Shown: positions 7,958 to 17,420 of the stretch, in pieces
Layout of the letters: each line of letters starts with the position of its first letter
Position numbering within the stretch: the stretch's first letter is position 1
Assembly (NCBI GenBank): GCA_029776225.1
Contig: JAKOTR010000061.1
Span: 51,486-115,485, forward strand
Source of the DNA: Acidobacteriota bacterium
GTDB lineage: Bacteria > Acidobacteriota > Terriglobia > Bryobacterales > Bryobacteraceae
Direction of reading: 5' to 3'
DNA length: 64,000 bases
Notes under the pieces: generated by a model
What the model was told of the DNA's origin: nothing
The model's database searches: none
What the model saw: only the letters and a program-made list of their open reading frames with translations
Translations under genes and position numbers: made by a program

Positions 7958-8917
7958 TTGCATCCCGTGGAGGCTTTGTCTGGTCTGGTCGGCTCCTCGC
8001 CGGTGATGGCCGAGGTGCGCCGCCGGATTCTCAAGGTTGGGCGCACGCGCTCTCCCGTCCTGCTGCTCGGCGAATCCGGCACCGGCAAGGAGGTCGCCGC
8101 GCGCGCAATCCACCTGGTGAACCCTACCGGACGGTTCGTGCCGATCGACTGTTCCCTGCTGGGCACGCTGCTCGAAACCGAACTGTTCGGGCACACCAAA
8201 GGCGCGTTCACCGGCGCGATCGCCGACAAACCCGGCCTGATCGCACTGGCCGAAGGCGGCACGGCGTTCTTCGATGAGATCGGGGAACTTCCGCTCGACA
8301 TGCAGGCGAAGCTGCTGCGGGTGCTCCAGGAGAAAGAAATCCGGCCTGTGGGCGCCACCGAGCGGCGGAAGGCGGACTTCCGCGTGATCGCCGCCACCAA
8401 TCGCGACCTCGCCCGCGAGGTGGAGCGCGGGAGGTTCCGCCGCGACCTTTACTACCGCCTGAATGTGGTGACGCTGCGCCTGCCTCCGCTGCGGGACCGC
8501 AAGGAAGACATCCCGGAGCTTGCGGCGCACTTCCTCAAACGTTACGGCTCGAAACACGAACTCAGCCGCGAACTTCTCAAGGTGCTGCTGGATTACGACT
8601 GGCCCGGCAACGTCCGGGAGCTGGAGAACTGCATCCAGAGATTGGTGACGCTGAGTTCCGGTCCGGTTCTGACCACGGCCGATCTGCCAACCGCCCTTGC
8701 GGGCTCGCTCGCCGCCGGGCACGCCGCGCGCGACTTCGAGGTTCTGCTCCAGGCGCCGCCACCCGAAACTCCGCCGGTGCTCCGGCTGGATGAAATGGAG
8801 CGGAACGCGATCGCCCGGGCGTTGAAGCTCACCGGAGGCGACAGGTCGCGTACCGCCGAACTGCTCGGCATCGGCCGCACCACCCTCTATCGAAAAATCA
8901 AGGAATACAGCCTCTAG
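7958..8917 (+). CDS. Sigma-54-dependent activator (AAA+ and Fis HTH, no sensory domain)
   Basis: A 319-residue enhancer-binding protein. The AAA+ core has Walker A GESGTGKE at about residues 34-41, GAFTGA at about 83-88 (the loop that contacts sigma-54) and Walker B GGTAFFDEIGEL. An arginine-finger region and the WPGNVRELEN motif follow. The C-terminal Fis-type helix-turn-helix is NRTAELLGIGRTTLYRK-like. There is no receiver, GAF or PAS domain at the N-terminus, as in PspF, so control must come from a partner protein or from expression level. The start is uncertain: TTG 7958 is used, GTG 7967 is an alternative, and neither has a clear SD. Confidence 0.9.
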   Translation: MHPVEALSGLVGSSPVMAEVRRRILKVGRTRSPVLLLGESGTGKEVAARAIHLVNPTGRFVPIDCSLLGTLLETELFGHTKGAFTGAIADKPGLIALAEGGTAFFDEIGELPLDMQAKLLRVLQEKEIRPVGATERRKADFRVIAATNRDLAREVERGRFRRDLYYRLNVVTLRLPPLRDRKEDIPELAAHFLKRYGSKHELSRELLKVLLDYDWPGNVRELENCIQRLVTLSSGPVLTTADLPTALAGSLAAGHAARDFEVLLQAPPPETPPVLRLDEMERNAIARALKLTGGDRSRTAELLGIGRTTLYRKIKEYSL

Positions 8918-9010
8918 TGCCGTCGCGGCCTGGCCGGATGCTTCCCCAAGCAGGAGATAGGTATCTCCGGCACGGTATCATAAAAGCAGACATCTAACTG
9001 GGAATTCCTT

Positions 9011-12000
9011 ATGCCTGACAAATCCGGTCCAGGCCTGGGCATCAATGCCTGGCTTGAAGACGAGCTCTACCAGGAGTATCTCCACGACCGTGCCGCGATC
9101 GACGAGAGCTGGAAAGCCTTGTTCGAGAACGGCCACCGCACAAACGGTCTCGCCGCCCAAGTGCCGAGCGCGAGACCAGAGACCGCGCCACCGCCAGTCG
9201 AGGGCGATCTCGAGCCCCTTCGCGGTCCCGCCGCGGCGGTTGCCCGGAACATGGAGGCCAGCCTTTCCATCCCCGTCGCGACTTCGCAGCGCACCATCGC
9301 CGTCAAGGTCGTCGACGAGAACCGCACGATCATCAACCAGCACCTATCCGTAGTCGGGCAGTCCAAGGTCTCCTACACGCACCTCATCGCCTGGGCGGTG
9401 ATCAAGGCCCTGCGCGCGTACCCGAACCTGAACAGCGCCTATGTCGAGCGCGACGGCCAGGCATTCCGCCTGCGCCGCTCCTACGTCAACTTCGGTGTGG
9501 CGGTCGATGTCGCCGGCAAGGACGGCGCGCGGTCCCTCGTCGTTCCCAATATTCGAAATGCCGAGAAGCTGAACTTCCAGCAGTTCCTCTCGGCCTATGA
9601 CGACCTGGTCGCCCGCGCGCGCGCCGGCAAACTCACCCTCGAGGATTTTCAGGACACCACCATTTCACTTACCAACCCCGGCACCGTGGGAACGGTCGGT
9701 TCCGTCCCGCGCCTGATGCCGGGGCAGGGCGCCATCATCGCCACTGGGGCTATCGACTATCCGGCCGAGTTCCAGGGCGCCGCGCCGGAAACACGCGCGC
9801 TTCTGGGCATCAGCAAGGTGATGACCATCACCTGCACCTATGACCACCGCATCATTCAGGGCGCCGAGTCAGGCCTCTTCCTCGCCCGTGTGCAGGCGCT
9901 GCTCCAGGGCGACTCCAACTTTTACGAAGACATCTTTGCCGACCTTCGGCTTCCCTACCAGCCCGCCAAGTGGGAACCCGACCGCTCCACGGCCCTCCCC
10001 GGAGCGGGAGCCGATCAGCTTCCGGCCGCCGCCAAACAGGCCGCTGTCCTGCAACTCATCAACGCATACCGCGTTCGCGGGCACTTGATCGCCGACCTCG
10101 ATCCGCTCGGCTCGAAGCCCAGCTACCATCCGGAGCTCGACCCGGCCAATTACGGCCTCACCATCTGGGACCTCGACCGCCACTTCATTACCGGAAGCCT
10201 GGCCATGGACGAGCGCGACGGCGCGCCGTACCCTACCGCTACTCTCCGGGAGATTCTGGAGATCTTGCGCCAGACCTATTGCGGCAAGATGGGCTGCGAG
10301 TACATGAACATCCAGGTGCCGGAGCAGAAGCGCTGGCTTCAACTCCGCCTGGAGCCGGCCTCCGCCAAGGCGCCGCTCGATAGCGCCACCCGCCGCCGCA
10401 TTCTCGAACGCCTCATCGAGGCCGAGCAGTTCGAGCACTTCCTGCATTCGCGCTACGTGGGCCACAAGCGTTTCTCGCTCGAGGGGGCGGAAACCGCCAT
10501 AGCGATTTTAGATGAGCTTTTGCGCCGCGCGGCCCAGCAGGATGTCCACGAGGTTGTCATCGGCATGGCCCACCGCGGCCGCCTGAACGTGCTGGCGAAC
10601 CTCATCGGCATGCCGTTCGGACAGATCTTCTCGTCGTTTGAGAGCGAGGAGCCCACCAGCGTGCAAGGCTCCGGCGACGTGAAGTATCACCTCGGCGCTA
10701 CCGGAGTCCGCACCTTCGAGGGCCGTGAGCTCGTGGTTTCAGTTTCCCCCAACCCGAGTCACCTCGAAGCTGTCGACCCGGTGGTCGAGGGTATTGTGCG
10801 GCCGAAGCAGGACCGCCTCGGAGACGTCGAGCGCCGGCGCGTCATCCCGCTGCTCGTGCACGGCGATGCCGCGTTCGCCGGCCAGGGAATCGTTGCCGAG
10901 ACCCTCAACCTCTCGCAGCTCCCGGGCTACTGCACCGGCGGCACGATCCACCTCATCATTAATAACCAGATCGGATTCACGACTCCGCCCGAGGAAGCCC
11001 GCTCGACGCCTTACCCCACCGACGTCGCCCGCATGGTGCAGGCCCCCATCTTCCACGTCAATGGCGACGACCCCGAGGCCGCCATCCGCGCCGCCCGCCT
11101 CGCCTTCGACTATCGCCAGCGCTTCAACAAGGACGTGGTGATCGACATGATCTGCTACCGCCGCCACGGCCACAACGAAACGGATGACCCCAGCTACACG
11201 CAGCCCCTCCTGTACCGCAAGATCCGGGAGCACCCGTCCGTGGCGACGCTCTACGGCCAGCGGCTAGTTCGCGAGGGCGCCATTTCACAGGAAGAGATCG
11301 ACAGCATCCGCCGCCGCATCTCCGAGTCGCTCGACGCCGCGCACAAACAGCCCGTCTCTTTCGTGCTGTCCGCCCCCGGCCCGGCACCCGAAGTTCATTC
11401 CACCGCCGTCGATCACGCTACGCTCGAACGTGTGGTGGAAGGCCTGACCAGGTTCCCCGCGGATTTCCACCTTCACCCCAAGCTACGCCCCTTCGTCGAG
11501 CGCCGGCGCGAAGCTTTCGAGAAAGGCGGCCCGATCGACTGGGCGTTCGCCGAGGCGCTCGCCTTCGGCAGCCTGGTGCTTCAGGGTACGCCCGTCCGGC
11601 TGAGCGGCCAGGATTCCAGCCGCGGCACGTTCTCCCAGCGGCACGCGATCTTCTACGATTACGAGAACGGCCACGAGTACTGCCCGCTGCGGCACCTCGC
11701 GCCCGGCCAGGCACGCTTTGACGTGTACGACAGCTCGCTAAGCGAAAACGCCGTCCTCGGTTTCGAGTTCGGCTACAGTCTGGGCGACCCGCTCAGTCTC
11801 GTGCTGTGGGAAGCGCAGTTCGGTGACTTCGCCAACGGCGCGCAGGTCATCATCGATCAGTTCATCGCAGGCGCGGAGTCCAAGTGGGCGCAGCCAAGCG
11901 GTTTGGTATTGCTGCTCCCGCACGGGTACGAGGGACAGGGGCCCGAGCACTCCAGCGCCCGCGTCGAGCGCTTCCTCCAACTGTGCGCCGAGGACAACCT

Positions 12001-12538
12001 GCGGGTCATAAACCCGACCACGCCCGCGCAGTATTTCCATGCGCTGCGCCGGCGCGCGAGAAAGCCGCTCATCATCTTTACTCCGAAGAGCCTGCTGCGG
12101 CACCATAGGGCGGTCTCGACGGTAAGTGAACTTACTTCCGGCCGCTTCCGCGAGGTGATCGGCGAAACCGGTCACATCGAGCCGAACCGCGTCACCCGGC
12201 TCCTGCTGTGCTCCGGCAAGATCTACTATGACCTGCTCGAACGGCAGCCGGAAAACGTGGCGATCGCCCGCATCGAGCAGCTCTATCCCTTCCCGCACGC
12301 CGAAGTGCAGGACGTGATTATGCGGTATCCGCTCACCGCGGAGGTCGTCTGGGTGCAGGAAGAGCCGCGCAATATGGGGCCGTGGCGTTTCGTCCAGGAG
12401 CAGGTGCAGCCGCTGCTCGCGCAGAGCCGCCGGGTGCTTCGCTACGTCGGCCGTCCCGAGAGCGCGTCGACCGCGACGGGCTCCCACCGGCGCCATACCG
12501 AGGAACAGAAGGCGGTGGTGGAGGCGGCGTTCCGCTAA
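9011..12538 (+). CDS. kgd: Multifunctional 2-oxoglutarate decarboxylase/dehydrogenase E1 with fused E2 succinyltransferase domain
   Basis: A 1175-residue protein with the Kgd/SucA fusion layout of mycobacteria and acidobacteria. Residues 1-45 are the E1 N-terminal helix region (INAWLEDELYQEYL). A Pro/Ala linker follows. Residues of about 85-315 form a 2-oxoacid acyltransferase domain with the catalytic DHR motif (TYDHRIIQGA, about residue 277). No lipoyl domain is present. From about residue 350 comes the ThDP-dependent E1 (VRGHLIADLDPLG, HRGRLNVLANLIG, GDAAFAGQGIVAETLNL, RRHGHNETDDPSYTQP) and the C-terminal transketolase-like domain. It converts 2-oxoglutarate toward succinyl-CoA or succinic semialdehyde in the TCA cycle. 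It must borrow lipoyl and E3 subunits encoded elsewhere. Confidence 0.95.
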   Translation: MPDKSGPGLGINAWLEDELYQEYLHDRAAIDESWKALFENGHRTNGLAAQVPSARPETAPPPVEGDLEPLRGPAAAVARNMEASLSIPVATSQRTIAVKVVDENRTIINQHLSVVGQSKVSYTHLIAWAVIKALRAYPNLNSAYVERDGQAFRLRRSYVNFGVAVDVAGKDGARSLVVPNIRNAEKLNFQQFLSAYDDLVARARAGKLTLEDFQDTTISLTNPGTVGTVGSVPRLMPGQGAIIATGAIDYPAEFQGAAPETRALLGISKVMTITCTYDHRIIQGAESGLFLARVQALLQGDSNFYEDIFADLRLPYQPAKWEPDRSTALPGAGADQLPAAAKQAAVLQLINAYRVRGHLIADLDPLGSKPSYHPELDPANYGLTIWDLDRHFITGSLAMDERDGAPYPTATLREILEILRQTYCGKMGCEYMNIQVPEQKRWLQLRLEPASAKAPLDSATRRRILERLIEAEQFEHFLHSRYVGHKRFSLEGAETAIAILDELLRRAAQQDVHEVVIGMAHRGRLNVLANLIGMPFGQIFSSFESEEPTSVQGSGDVKYHLGATGVRTFEGRELVVSVSPNPSHLEAVDPVVEGIVRPKQDRLGDVERRRVIPLLVHGDAAFAGQGIVAETLNLSQLPGYCTGGTIHLIINNQIGFTTPPEEARSTPYPTDVARMVQAPIFHVNGDDPEAAIRAARLAFDYRQRFNKDVVIDMICYRRHGHNETDDPSYTQPLLYRKIREHPSVATLYGQRLVREGAISQEEIDSIRRRISESLDAAHKQPVSFVLSAPGPAPEVHSTAVDHATLERVVEGLTRFPADFHLHPKLRPFVERRREAFEKGGPIDWAFAEALAFGSLVLQGTPVRLSGQDSSRGTFSQRHAIFYDYENGHEYCPLRHLAPGQARFDVYDSSLSENAVLGFEFGYSLGDPLSLVLWEAQFGDFANGAQVIIDQFIAGAESKWAQPSGLVLLLPHGYEGQGPEHSSARVERFLQLCAEDNLRVINPTTPAQYFHALRRRARKPLIIFTPKSLLRHHRAVSTVSELTSGRFREVIGETGHIEPNRVTRLLLCSGKIYYDLLERQPENVAIARIEQLYPFPHAEVQDVIMRYPLTAEVVWVQEEPRNMGPWRFVQEQVQPLLAQSRRVLRYVGRPESASTATGSHRRHTEEQKAVVEAAFR

Positions 12539-12582
12539 AACGTTGGGAAGGCGCGGCGCCGGAAGGCTCCGCGTCCGCAGGC

Positions 12583-13614
12583 TCAGATCTTGATGGTCAC
12601 CTTGCCCACGCCGTCCGCGTAGTGTTCCAGCTTCTCGAAGGCCTGCTGGACCTGCTCGAGCGGCATGTCGTGGGTCAGGATCGCCGAGAGTCGCCGCCGG
12701 TGTTCCTTCAGCAGTTCGAGGGCGGTTTCCGATTCGTGATTCGACCGGCGCACGTTGTAAAGCACCAGTTCCTTGCGCCGCATGGTGCTGAAATCCAGGG
12801 CCGGGCGGAGCTCCCAAGGGATGCCGGTGATGACCAGCCGGCCGGCATTGCGCGCCACCTGGATCGCCTGATTCAGCGAGGGGCCGCGGGTCGCGCAGTC
12901 GATGGCGACATCCACCCCGCGTCCCCCCGTGTCTTTCACAATCTCCTGCGCCGCATCGGCCGCGCCCGGATCGATTACCGCGTCCGCGCCCATCGCGCAC
13001 GCCAGATTGCGGCGCTCAAGAACCGGCTCCACCACCCAGATCCGCGAGGCGCCGGAGAGCTTCAGCGTGAAGACGGTCAGCAGCCCGATCGGCCCGGCGC
13101 CGAACACGGCAACCTTCTCCCCGGGCTGCAACTGCACGAACTTCATCGAGTGCAGCACGACGGCGAGCGGTTCAAACAGCGTGCCTTCCTGAAAACTCAA
13201 GTTGGCGGGGAGAGGCAAAACATTTGTGGCGGGCAGGTTGACGAACTCGCGAAAATAGCCCGGGTCGCCGGGCGAGCTTAGGAAGCGCAGGTTGGAGCAG
13301 ACATTATGATGGCCGGTAAGGCAGTACTCGCAGTGATAGCAGTATAGGGCGGGTTCGAGGGCCACGCGGTCACCGGGGGACCACCCTGTCACGCCCGTAC
13401 CTGTTTTCACGACGACGCCGGCCGGTTCGTGGCCCATCACCATCGGGTAGACGCACGGCGTATCCCCGATGGCGCCTTCGATAAAGTAGTGCAGGTCGGA
13501 GCCGCAGATGCCGCATGACTCGACCCGGACCTGTAACTCGCCCGGTCCCGGTTCCTGAACCGGCATGTCGACCAGGCGAAAGCTGCGGTGCTGGTACAGC
13601 TCGGCTGCGCGCAT
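12583..13614 (-). CDS. Zinc-dependent medium-chain alcohol/polyol dehydrogenase
   Basis: A 343-residue MDR-family enzyme. The catalytic-zinc region is intact (SCGICGSDLHYF, then GHEPAG). Structural-zinc cysteines lie in the CYHCEYCLTGHHNVC stretch. The Rossmann motif FGAGPIGLLTV lies near the middle. The closest families are sorbitol, threonine and galactitol dehydrogenases. The substrate cannot be fixed from sequence, although residues ExxxxxxxEP after the Rossmann fold suggest NAD preference. It is convergent with kgd (44-bp gap) and 14 bp downstream of the zinc-ribbon gene on the same strand. Confidence 0.9.
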   Translation of the reverse strand: MRAAELYQHRSFRLVDMPVQEPGPGELQVRVESCGICGSDLHYFIEGAIGDTPCVYPMVMGHEPAGVVVKTGTGVTGWSPGDRVALEPALYCYHCEYCLTGHHNVCSNLRFLSSPGDPGYFREFVNLPATNVLPLPANLSFQEGTLFEPLAVVLHSMKFVQLQPGEKVAVFGAGPIGLLTVFTLKLSGASRIWVVEPVLERRNLACAMGADAVIDPGAADAAQEIVKDTGGRGVDVAIDCATRGPSLNQAIQVARNAGRLVITGIPWELRPALDFSTMRRKELVLYNVRRSNHESETALELLKEHRRRLSAILTHDMPLEQVQQAFEKLEHYADGVGKVTIKI

Positions 13615-13628
13615 CGCGGCTCTCTTAC

Positions 13629-14096
13629 TTACTTCTTGAACAGGTTGTCAAACGCCGCGCGGGCATCGCTCGGAGTGCGCGGGGTGGGGCTCGCGGTGAT
13701 GCTCACGCTTGCCGAAGTGGCGTCCCTGGCAACCGTGACCCGCGGGCTGAACCACGTGCACTCGTTGGCCTGGTCTTTGACGGCGATCCGGGCGGGTATG
13801 GGTTTCAGACACTGGAACCGCGTGGAAGGCTCGAAATGCGCGCACTGCTTACAGCAGTGCAGCGCCGCATTACATTTCGGACACGTGCCCTTGAAATCCG
13901 TGCCGGCAGGCAATGTGGTGGCGCAGTTGTAACAGCGCGAAGCCACCACGGTCTGAACCAGCCTGGGGAGCCGCGGGCCGGTGATGTCGATGGGAGGACG
14001 AGGGCCCAGCCTGGGACGTTCTGCCGATCTTCGGCTCTGGGCTTCCCGGTCCGACTCCATATAGCCCCGTTGCCTGTATTTGCGATCGTTGTCCAT
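13629..14096 (-). CDS. Zinc-ribbon protein of unknown function
   Basis: A 155-residue protein. The N-terminal third is charged and Arg/Pro-rich and probably disordered. The centre carries a treble-clef-like Cys set: CYNCATTLPAG, CPKCNAALHCCKQC and a later Cys pair, all spaced as in zinc ribbons. The end AAFDNLFKK may be a short linear motif. No catalytic signature is seen. ATG 14096 is preferred over GTG 14105 because the SD AAGGAG lies about 11 bases before the ATG and only two before the GTG. It is the upstream neighbour of the alcohol dehydrogenase, same strand. Confidence 0.7.
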   Translation of the reverse strand: MDNDRKYRQRGYMESDREAQSRRSAERPRLGPRPPIDITGPRLPRLVQTVVASRCYNCATTLPAGTDFKGTCPKCNAALHCCKQCAHFEPSTRFQCLKPIPARIAVKDQANECTWFSPRVTVARDATSASVSITASPTPRTPSDARAAFDNLFKK

Positions 14097-14349
14097 CGGG
14101 ATCACGACTCCTTTGGAGCCTTGTTTTTGAGATCTGCGGGCGGTACTTCCAAGTAAATCGGCAGGTCAGGAAAGGATCTTCATACTCCCCATTGGCAGCA
14201 GCCCAGAATTTCCGATGGGAATTCCGCGGGTATACCCGAGGCGCTGGGAGAGAGAAAGGTTAGACCCGCCGTTTTACTAAGCCTCACTATACCATAGTTC
14301 ATTCCTGGATTTCCAGACCTGTGTTGATAGTTTCGGCTTTATCGGCGGA

Positions 14350-16896
14350 CTACCGGCTCCACTTCAAGAGGGCGCTGCACGGCCGGTTCAGCGGGTCACC
14401 GTAATGATTCGGGCTGATTCGCAACGTATAGCCCATCCGGCCGGTGTGCTGCGGTACGATCTCTTTCCGGAAAACGCATACCTGCCCGCGCTGTTCCACC
14501 GGCGGCAGCAGCATGACCTCGGTATCCTCGAGCTGTCCGTCGGCCCCGACCCGGCCTACCACGACCTCCACCCGGACGTCATCGGGCGTTAACCCGGCCA
14601 GGTCGACCGCTGCCTGAACCGGCACCGGCTTGCCGCTGAGAACCGGGCCATTCGGCGGCGTCCCCAGATCCACGAATTGCACCCGGTCCCAGACCTTCAT
14701 GACTTCGGCATTCCACCGTGTGTTCTGGCGGGCCTTCTCGAAGTTGTTGTAGGCCACATCCAGATAGGCGCAATGCGCCGGGTCATAGAGCTGGGACATG
14801 TACTCGTCCACCATGCGCTGGCAGTTGAATTCCGGGCTGAGATACATGATGGACTGCTTGACGCGGCGCATCCAGTCGAGGGGCACTTCCTGGTCCCGCT
14901 CGTAGAACGTCGGGATAATCTCGTTTTCCAGGAGGGAATAAATGGCGGTGGCGTGTGCCTCGTCCTGGTCCTCCGAGTACGGGATGCGGTCGCCCACGGC
15001 CCATCCGCCCGAGTATTCATAGGCTTCGTCGAACCAGCCGTCCAGGATACTCAGGTTCAGCACTCCGTTGATGCCGGCCTTCATGCCGCTCGTGCCGCAG
15101 GCCTCCTCGCCCCGGCGCGGTGTGTTCAGCCAGACGTCGACGCCGCCGACCAGTTCGCGGGCCACGTTGATGTCGTAATCCTCGATGAACACCAGCCGCT
15201 TGGCCAGTTCCGGATCGCGCGACAACTGCACGATCTGCCGGATGAGCTCCTTCCCCGGATGGTCTTTGGGATGCGCCTTGCCGGCGATGACGACCTGGAC
15301 CGGTCTTTCCGGGTTGCACAGAATGCGCTTCAGCCGGTTTACGTCCCGCAGCAGCAGCGTAGCGCGCTTGTAGGTGGCGAACCGGCGGGCAAACCCAATG
15401 GTGAGCGCATCCGGGTCCAGCACCTCCGAAGCCCGCCTGAGCTCGGCCGAAGACGCTTTCCGGTTCCAGGCGCATTGATACTGGCGCTCGCGGACGAAGG
15501 AAACCAGGCGGCGCTTCCGGCGGCGGTGAGCCTCCCACAGCTCCTGGTCGGGGATGTCCTGCACCTGCTCCCAGGTCTTTCTATCGGTGAGCCGCTCGCG
15601 CCAGTCGGGCTGGAGATACTGGTCGTAAAGCATGGCAAAGTCGTCATTTAGCCAGCTCAGCAGGTGCACGCCGTTGGTCACCGAGGTGATCGGGACCTCC
15701 CAGACCGGAAGCTGCGGCCACAAATCCTGCCACATCTCCTGGGATACCTGCCTGTGAAGGCGGCTGACCGCGTTGCGGAAGCAGGAGGTCTTGATGGCCA
15801 GGATCGCCATGGAAAATCCTTCGTAGCTGTCCTGCGGGTTGCGCCGGCCCAGCGCCATGAGCTGCTCGAACTCGATGCCCGTCTCCTGGCAGTACTGGTG
15901 GAAATACTCCCACATGAGCCCGGAATCGAAGACGTCGAGGCCAGCCGGCACCGAGGTATGCGTAGTGAAGACGTTGTCGTGGCGCGAGGCCTCCAGCGCC
16001 TCGCTATAGGAGAGGCCCCGCTCCTTCATCAGCACGCGGATCCGCTCGAGAGCAAGAAAGGCCGAATGGCCCTCGTTCATGTGGTACACCGAGGGTTCGT
16101 AGTGCAGCGCTTTGAGCGCCCGCAAACCGCCGATACCCAGGACCATTTCCTGCCGGATCCGGGTGTGAATGTCGCCGCCATATAGCGCTCGGGTGATCTC
16201 GCGGTGCTCGGGCCGGTCGTTTTCGGGAATGTTCGTGTCCAGCAGATAGAGCCGGACCCGGCCCACGTCCATTACCCAAACTTTAATATGGACCGTGCCG
16301 GTAGGCAGCGCGACCTGCACTTTCAGGTCGGCGCCGGAAGCGTCCTGAACCGGGCTGACGGGGAGGGTGTAGAAGTCGTTCAAGTGGTAGCGCTCCTGCT
16401 GCCAGCCGTCGGGGTTCAGGTACTGCTGCAAATAGCCGGTCTGGTACAGGAGCCCGACTGCGACTACGGGAACGTCGGCATCGCTGCAAGCTTTCAGGAA
16501 ATCTCCGGAGAGCACGCCGAGCCCGCCCGAATAGGTCGGCAGGCACTCGACGATTCCGTATTCCATCGAAAAATAGGCGATCAGCTTCTTCTGATCCGAA
16601 GAGCCGGCTGAGTGCATGTAAGCGTCATATCGCTCACACGCGCGCCGGTACAGGGCGAGATAACGCGGGTCGGCGGCTGCTTTCTCCAGCGTGGCCTGCG
16701 GCACTTGCCCCAGCATCGCAACCGGATTGTGCCCGCAGGCGTTCCACAAGGCGGGATCCAGGCGTATAAACAGCGCGCGGATGGTGGGCTCCCACGCCCA
16801 AAAAACGTTGTAGGCGAGCTGCGACATGCGCGCAAGCGCCGGTGGAAGCGCGGGACGCACCAGAAACTCTCTGAGGGGTTGGATTTGAAACGCCAT
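14350..16896 (-). CDS. glgP: Alpha-glucan (glycogen) phosphorylase, DUF3417-containing type
   Basis: An 848-residue protein of the bacterial alpha-glucan phosphorylase type that carries an N-terminal DUF3417 (residues of about 12-125, LAYNVFWAWEPTIRALF). The GT35 core shows SGGLGVLSGDFLK, the ATYKRA stretch and the PLP-lysine region GTSGMKAGINGVLNLS. The extra C-terminal domain (residues of about 730-848) is beta-rich. The enzyme releases glucose-1-phosphate from glycogen or maltodextrins, linking storage glucan to the zwf and central metabolism genes in this window. It stands alone, with 253 bp to the next gene downstream that hold nothing recognisable. Confidence 0.94.
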   Translation of the reverse strand: MAFQIQPLREFLVRPALPPALARMSQLAYNVFWAWEPTIRALFIRLDPALWNACGHNPVAMLGQVPQATLEKAAADPRYLALYRRACERYDAYMHSAGSSDQKKLIAYFSMEYGIVECLPTYSGGLGVLSGDFLKACSDADVPVVAVGLLYQTGYLQQYLNPDGWQQERYHLNDFYTLPVSPVQDASGADLKVQVALPTGTVHIKVWVMDVGRVRLYLLDTNIPENDRPEHREITRALYGGDIHTRIRQEMVLGIGGLRALKALHYEPSVYHMNEGHSAFLALERIRVLMKERGLSYSEALEASRHDNVFTTHTSVPAGLDVFDSGLMWEYFHQYCQETGIEFEQLMALGRRNPQDSYEGFSMAILAIKTSCFRNAVSRLHRQVSQEMWQDLWPQLPVWEVPITSVTNGVHLLSWLNDDFAMLYDQYLQPDWRERLTDRKTWEQVQDIPDQELWEAHRRRKRRLVSFVRERQYQCAWNRKASSAELRRASEVLDPDALTIGFARRFATYKRATLLLRDVNRLKRILCNPERPVQVVIAGKAHPKDHPGKELIRQIVQLSRDPELAKRLVFIEDYDINVARELVGGVDVWLNTPRRGEEACGTSGMKAGINGVLNLSILDGWFDEAYEYSGGWAVGDRIPYSEDQDEAHATAIYSLLENEIIPTFYERDQEVPLDWMRRVKQSIMYLSPEFNCQRMVDEYMSQLYDPAHCAYLDVAYNNFEKARQNTRWNAEVMKVWDRVQFVDLGTPPNGPVLSGKPVPVQAAVDLAGLTPDDVRVEVVVGRVGADGQLEDTEVMLLPPVEQRGQVCVFRKEIVPQHTGRMGYTLRISPNHYGDPLNRPCSALLKWSR

Positions 16897-17083
16897 GGAC
16901 TTCTTTGGTCTGGACTAGCTTTTCCCAAGATAGCAAAGACAATGGTCTCCCGGTACGCTGCCCAGTTTACCAAGCGCCCCACCAACTCGGAGCGAGGGCT
17001 GCGGGGCGTGCGTTAAGATGGAATTCTGGATCTCATAATCCCGTGGTCCGGAGATTGCATAGCGTTTTCCAGGAGAACATTCC

Positions 17084-17338
17084 ATGGCATACGTCATTAC
17101 GGATACCTGCACGAAAGACGAGCTCTGCGTTGAGGCCTGCCCGGTCGACTGCATTCACCCCAAGAAGGACGAGTCTGCTTTTGAGGAAGTGAAGCATCTG
17201 ATGATCGACCCGGAGGCCTGCATCGATTGCGGCGCCTGCGTGCCGGTCTGCCCGAGCAATTCCATCTTCTTGCTTGATGAGCTGCCGCCCGACCAGGCGC
17301 ACTTTGCCGAAATCAACGCCGCCTACTACGCCAAGTAG
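17084..17338 (+). CDS. Ferredoxin with two iron-sulfur cluster motifs
   Basis: An 84-residue ferredoxin. The first cluster motif is CTKDELCVEACPVDC (C-x5-C-x3-C-P-x2-C) and the second is CIDCGACVPVCPSN (C-x2-C-x2-C-x3-C-P). This is the arrangement of bacterial-type 2[4Fe-4S] or 7Fe ferredoxins such as FdxA. The SD AGGAG lies eight bases before ATG 17084. Only 82 bp separate it from the AmrS-like radical SAM gene downstream, so the ferredoxin is a natural candidate electron donor for it. That role is an inference. Confidence 0.9.
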   Translation: MAYVITDTCTKDELCVEACPVDCIHPKKDESAFEEVKHLMIDPEACIDCGACVPVCPSNSIFLLDELPPDQAHFAEINAAYYAK

Positions 17339-17420
17339 TAGACCGAAACATCGTGGATCGCGGGCCGGCACCGGCCTGCGTTCCCCGAGGTTTTTGGGTG
17401 AGGGGTAACATGGGGGTGAA

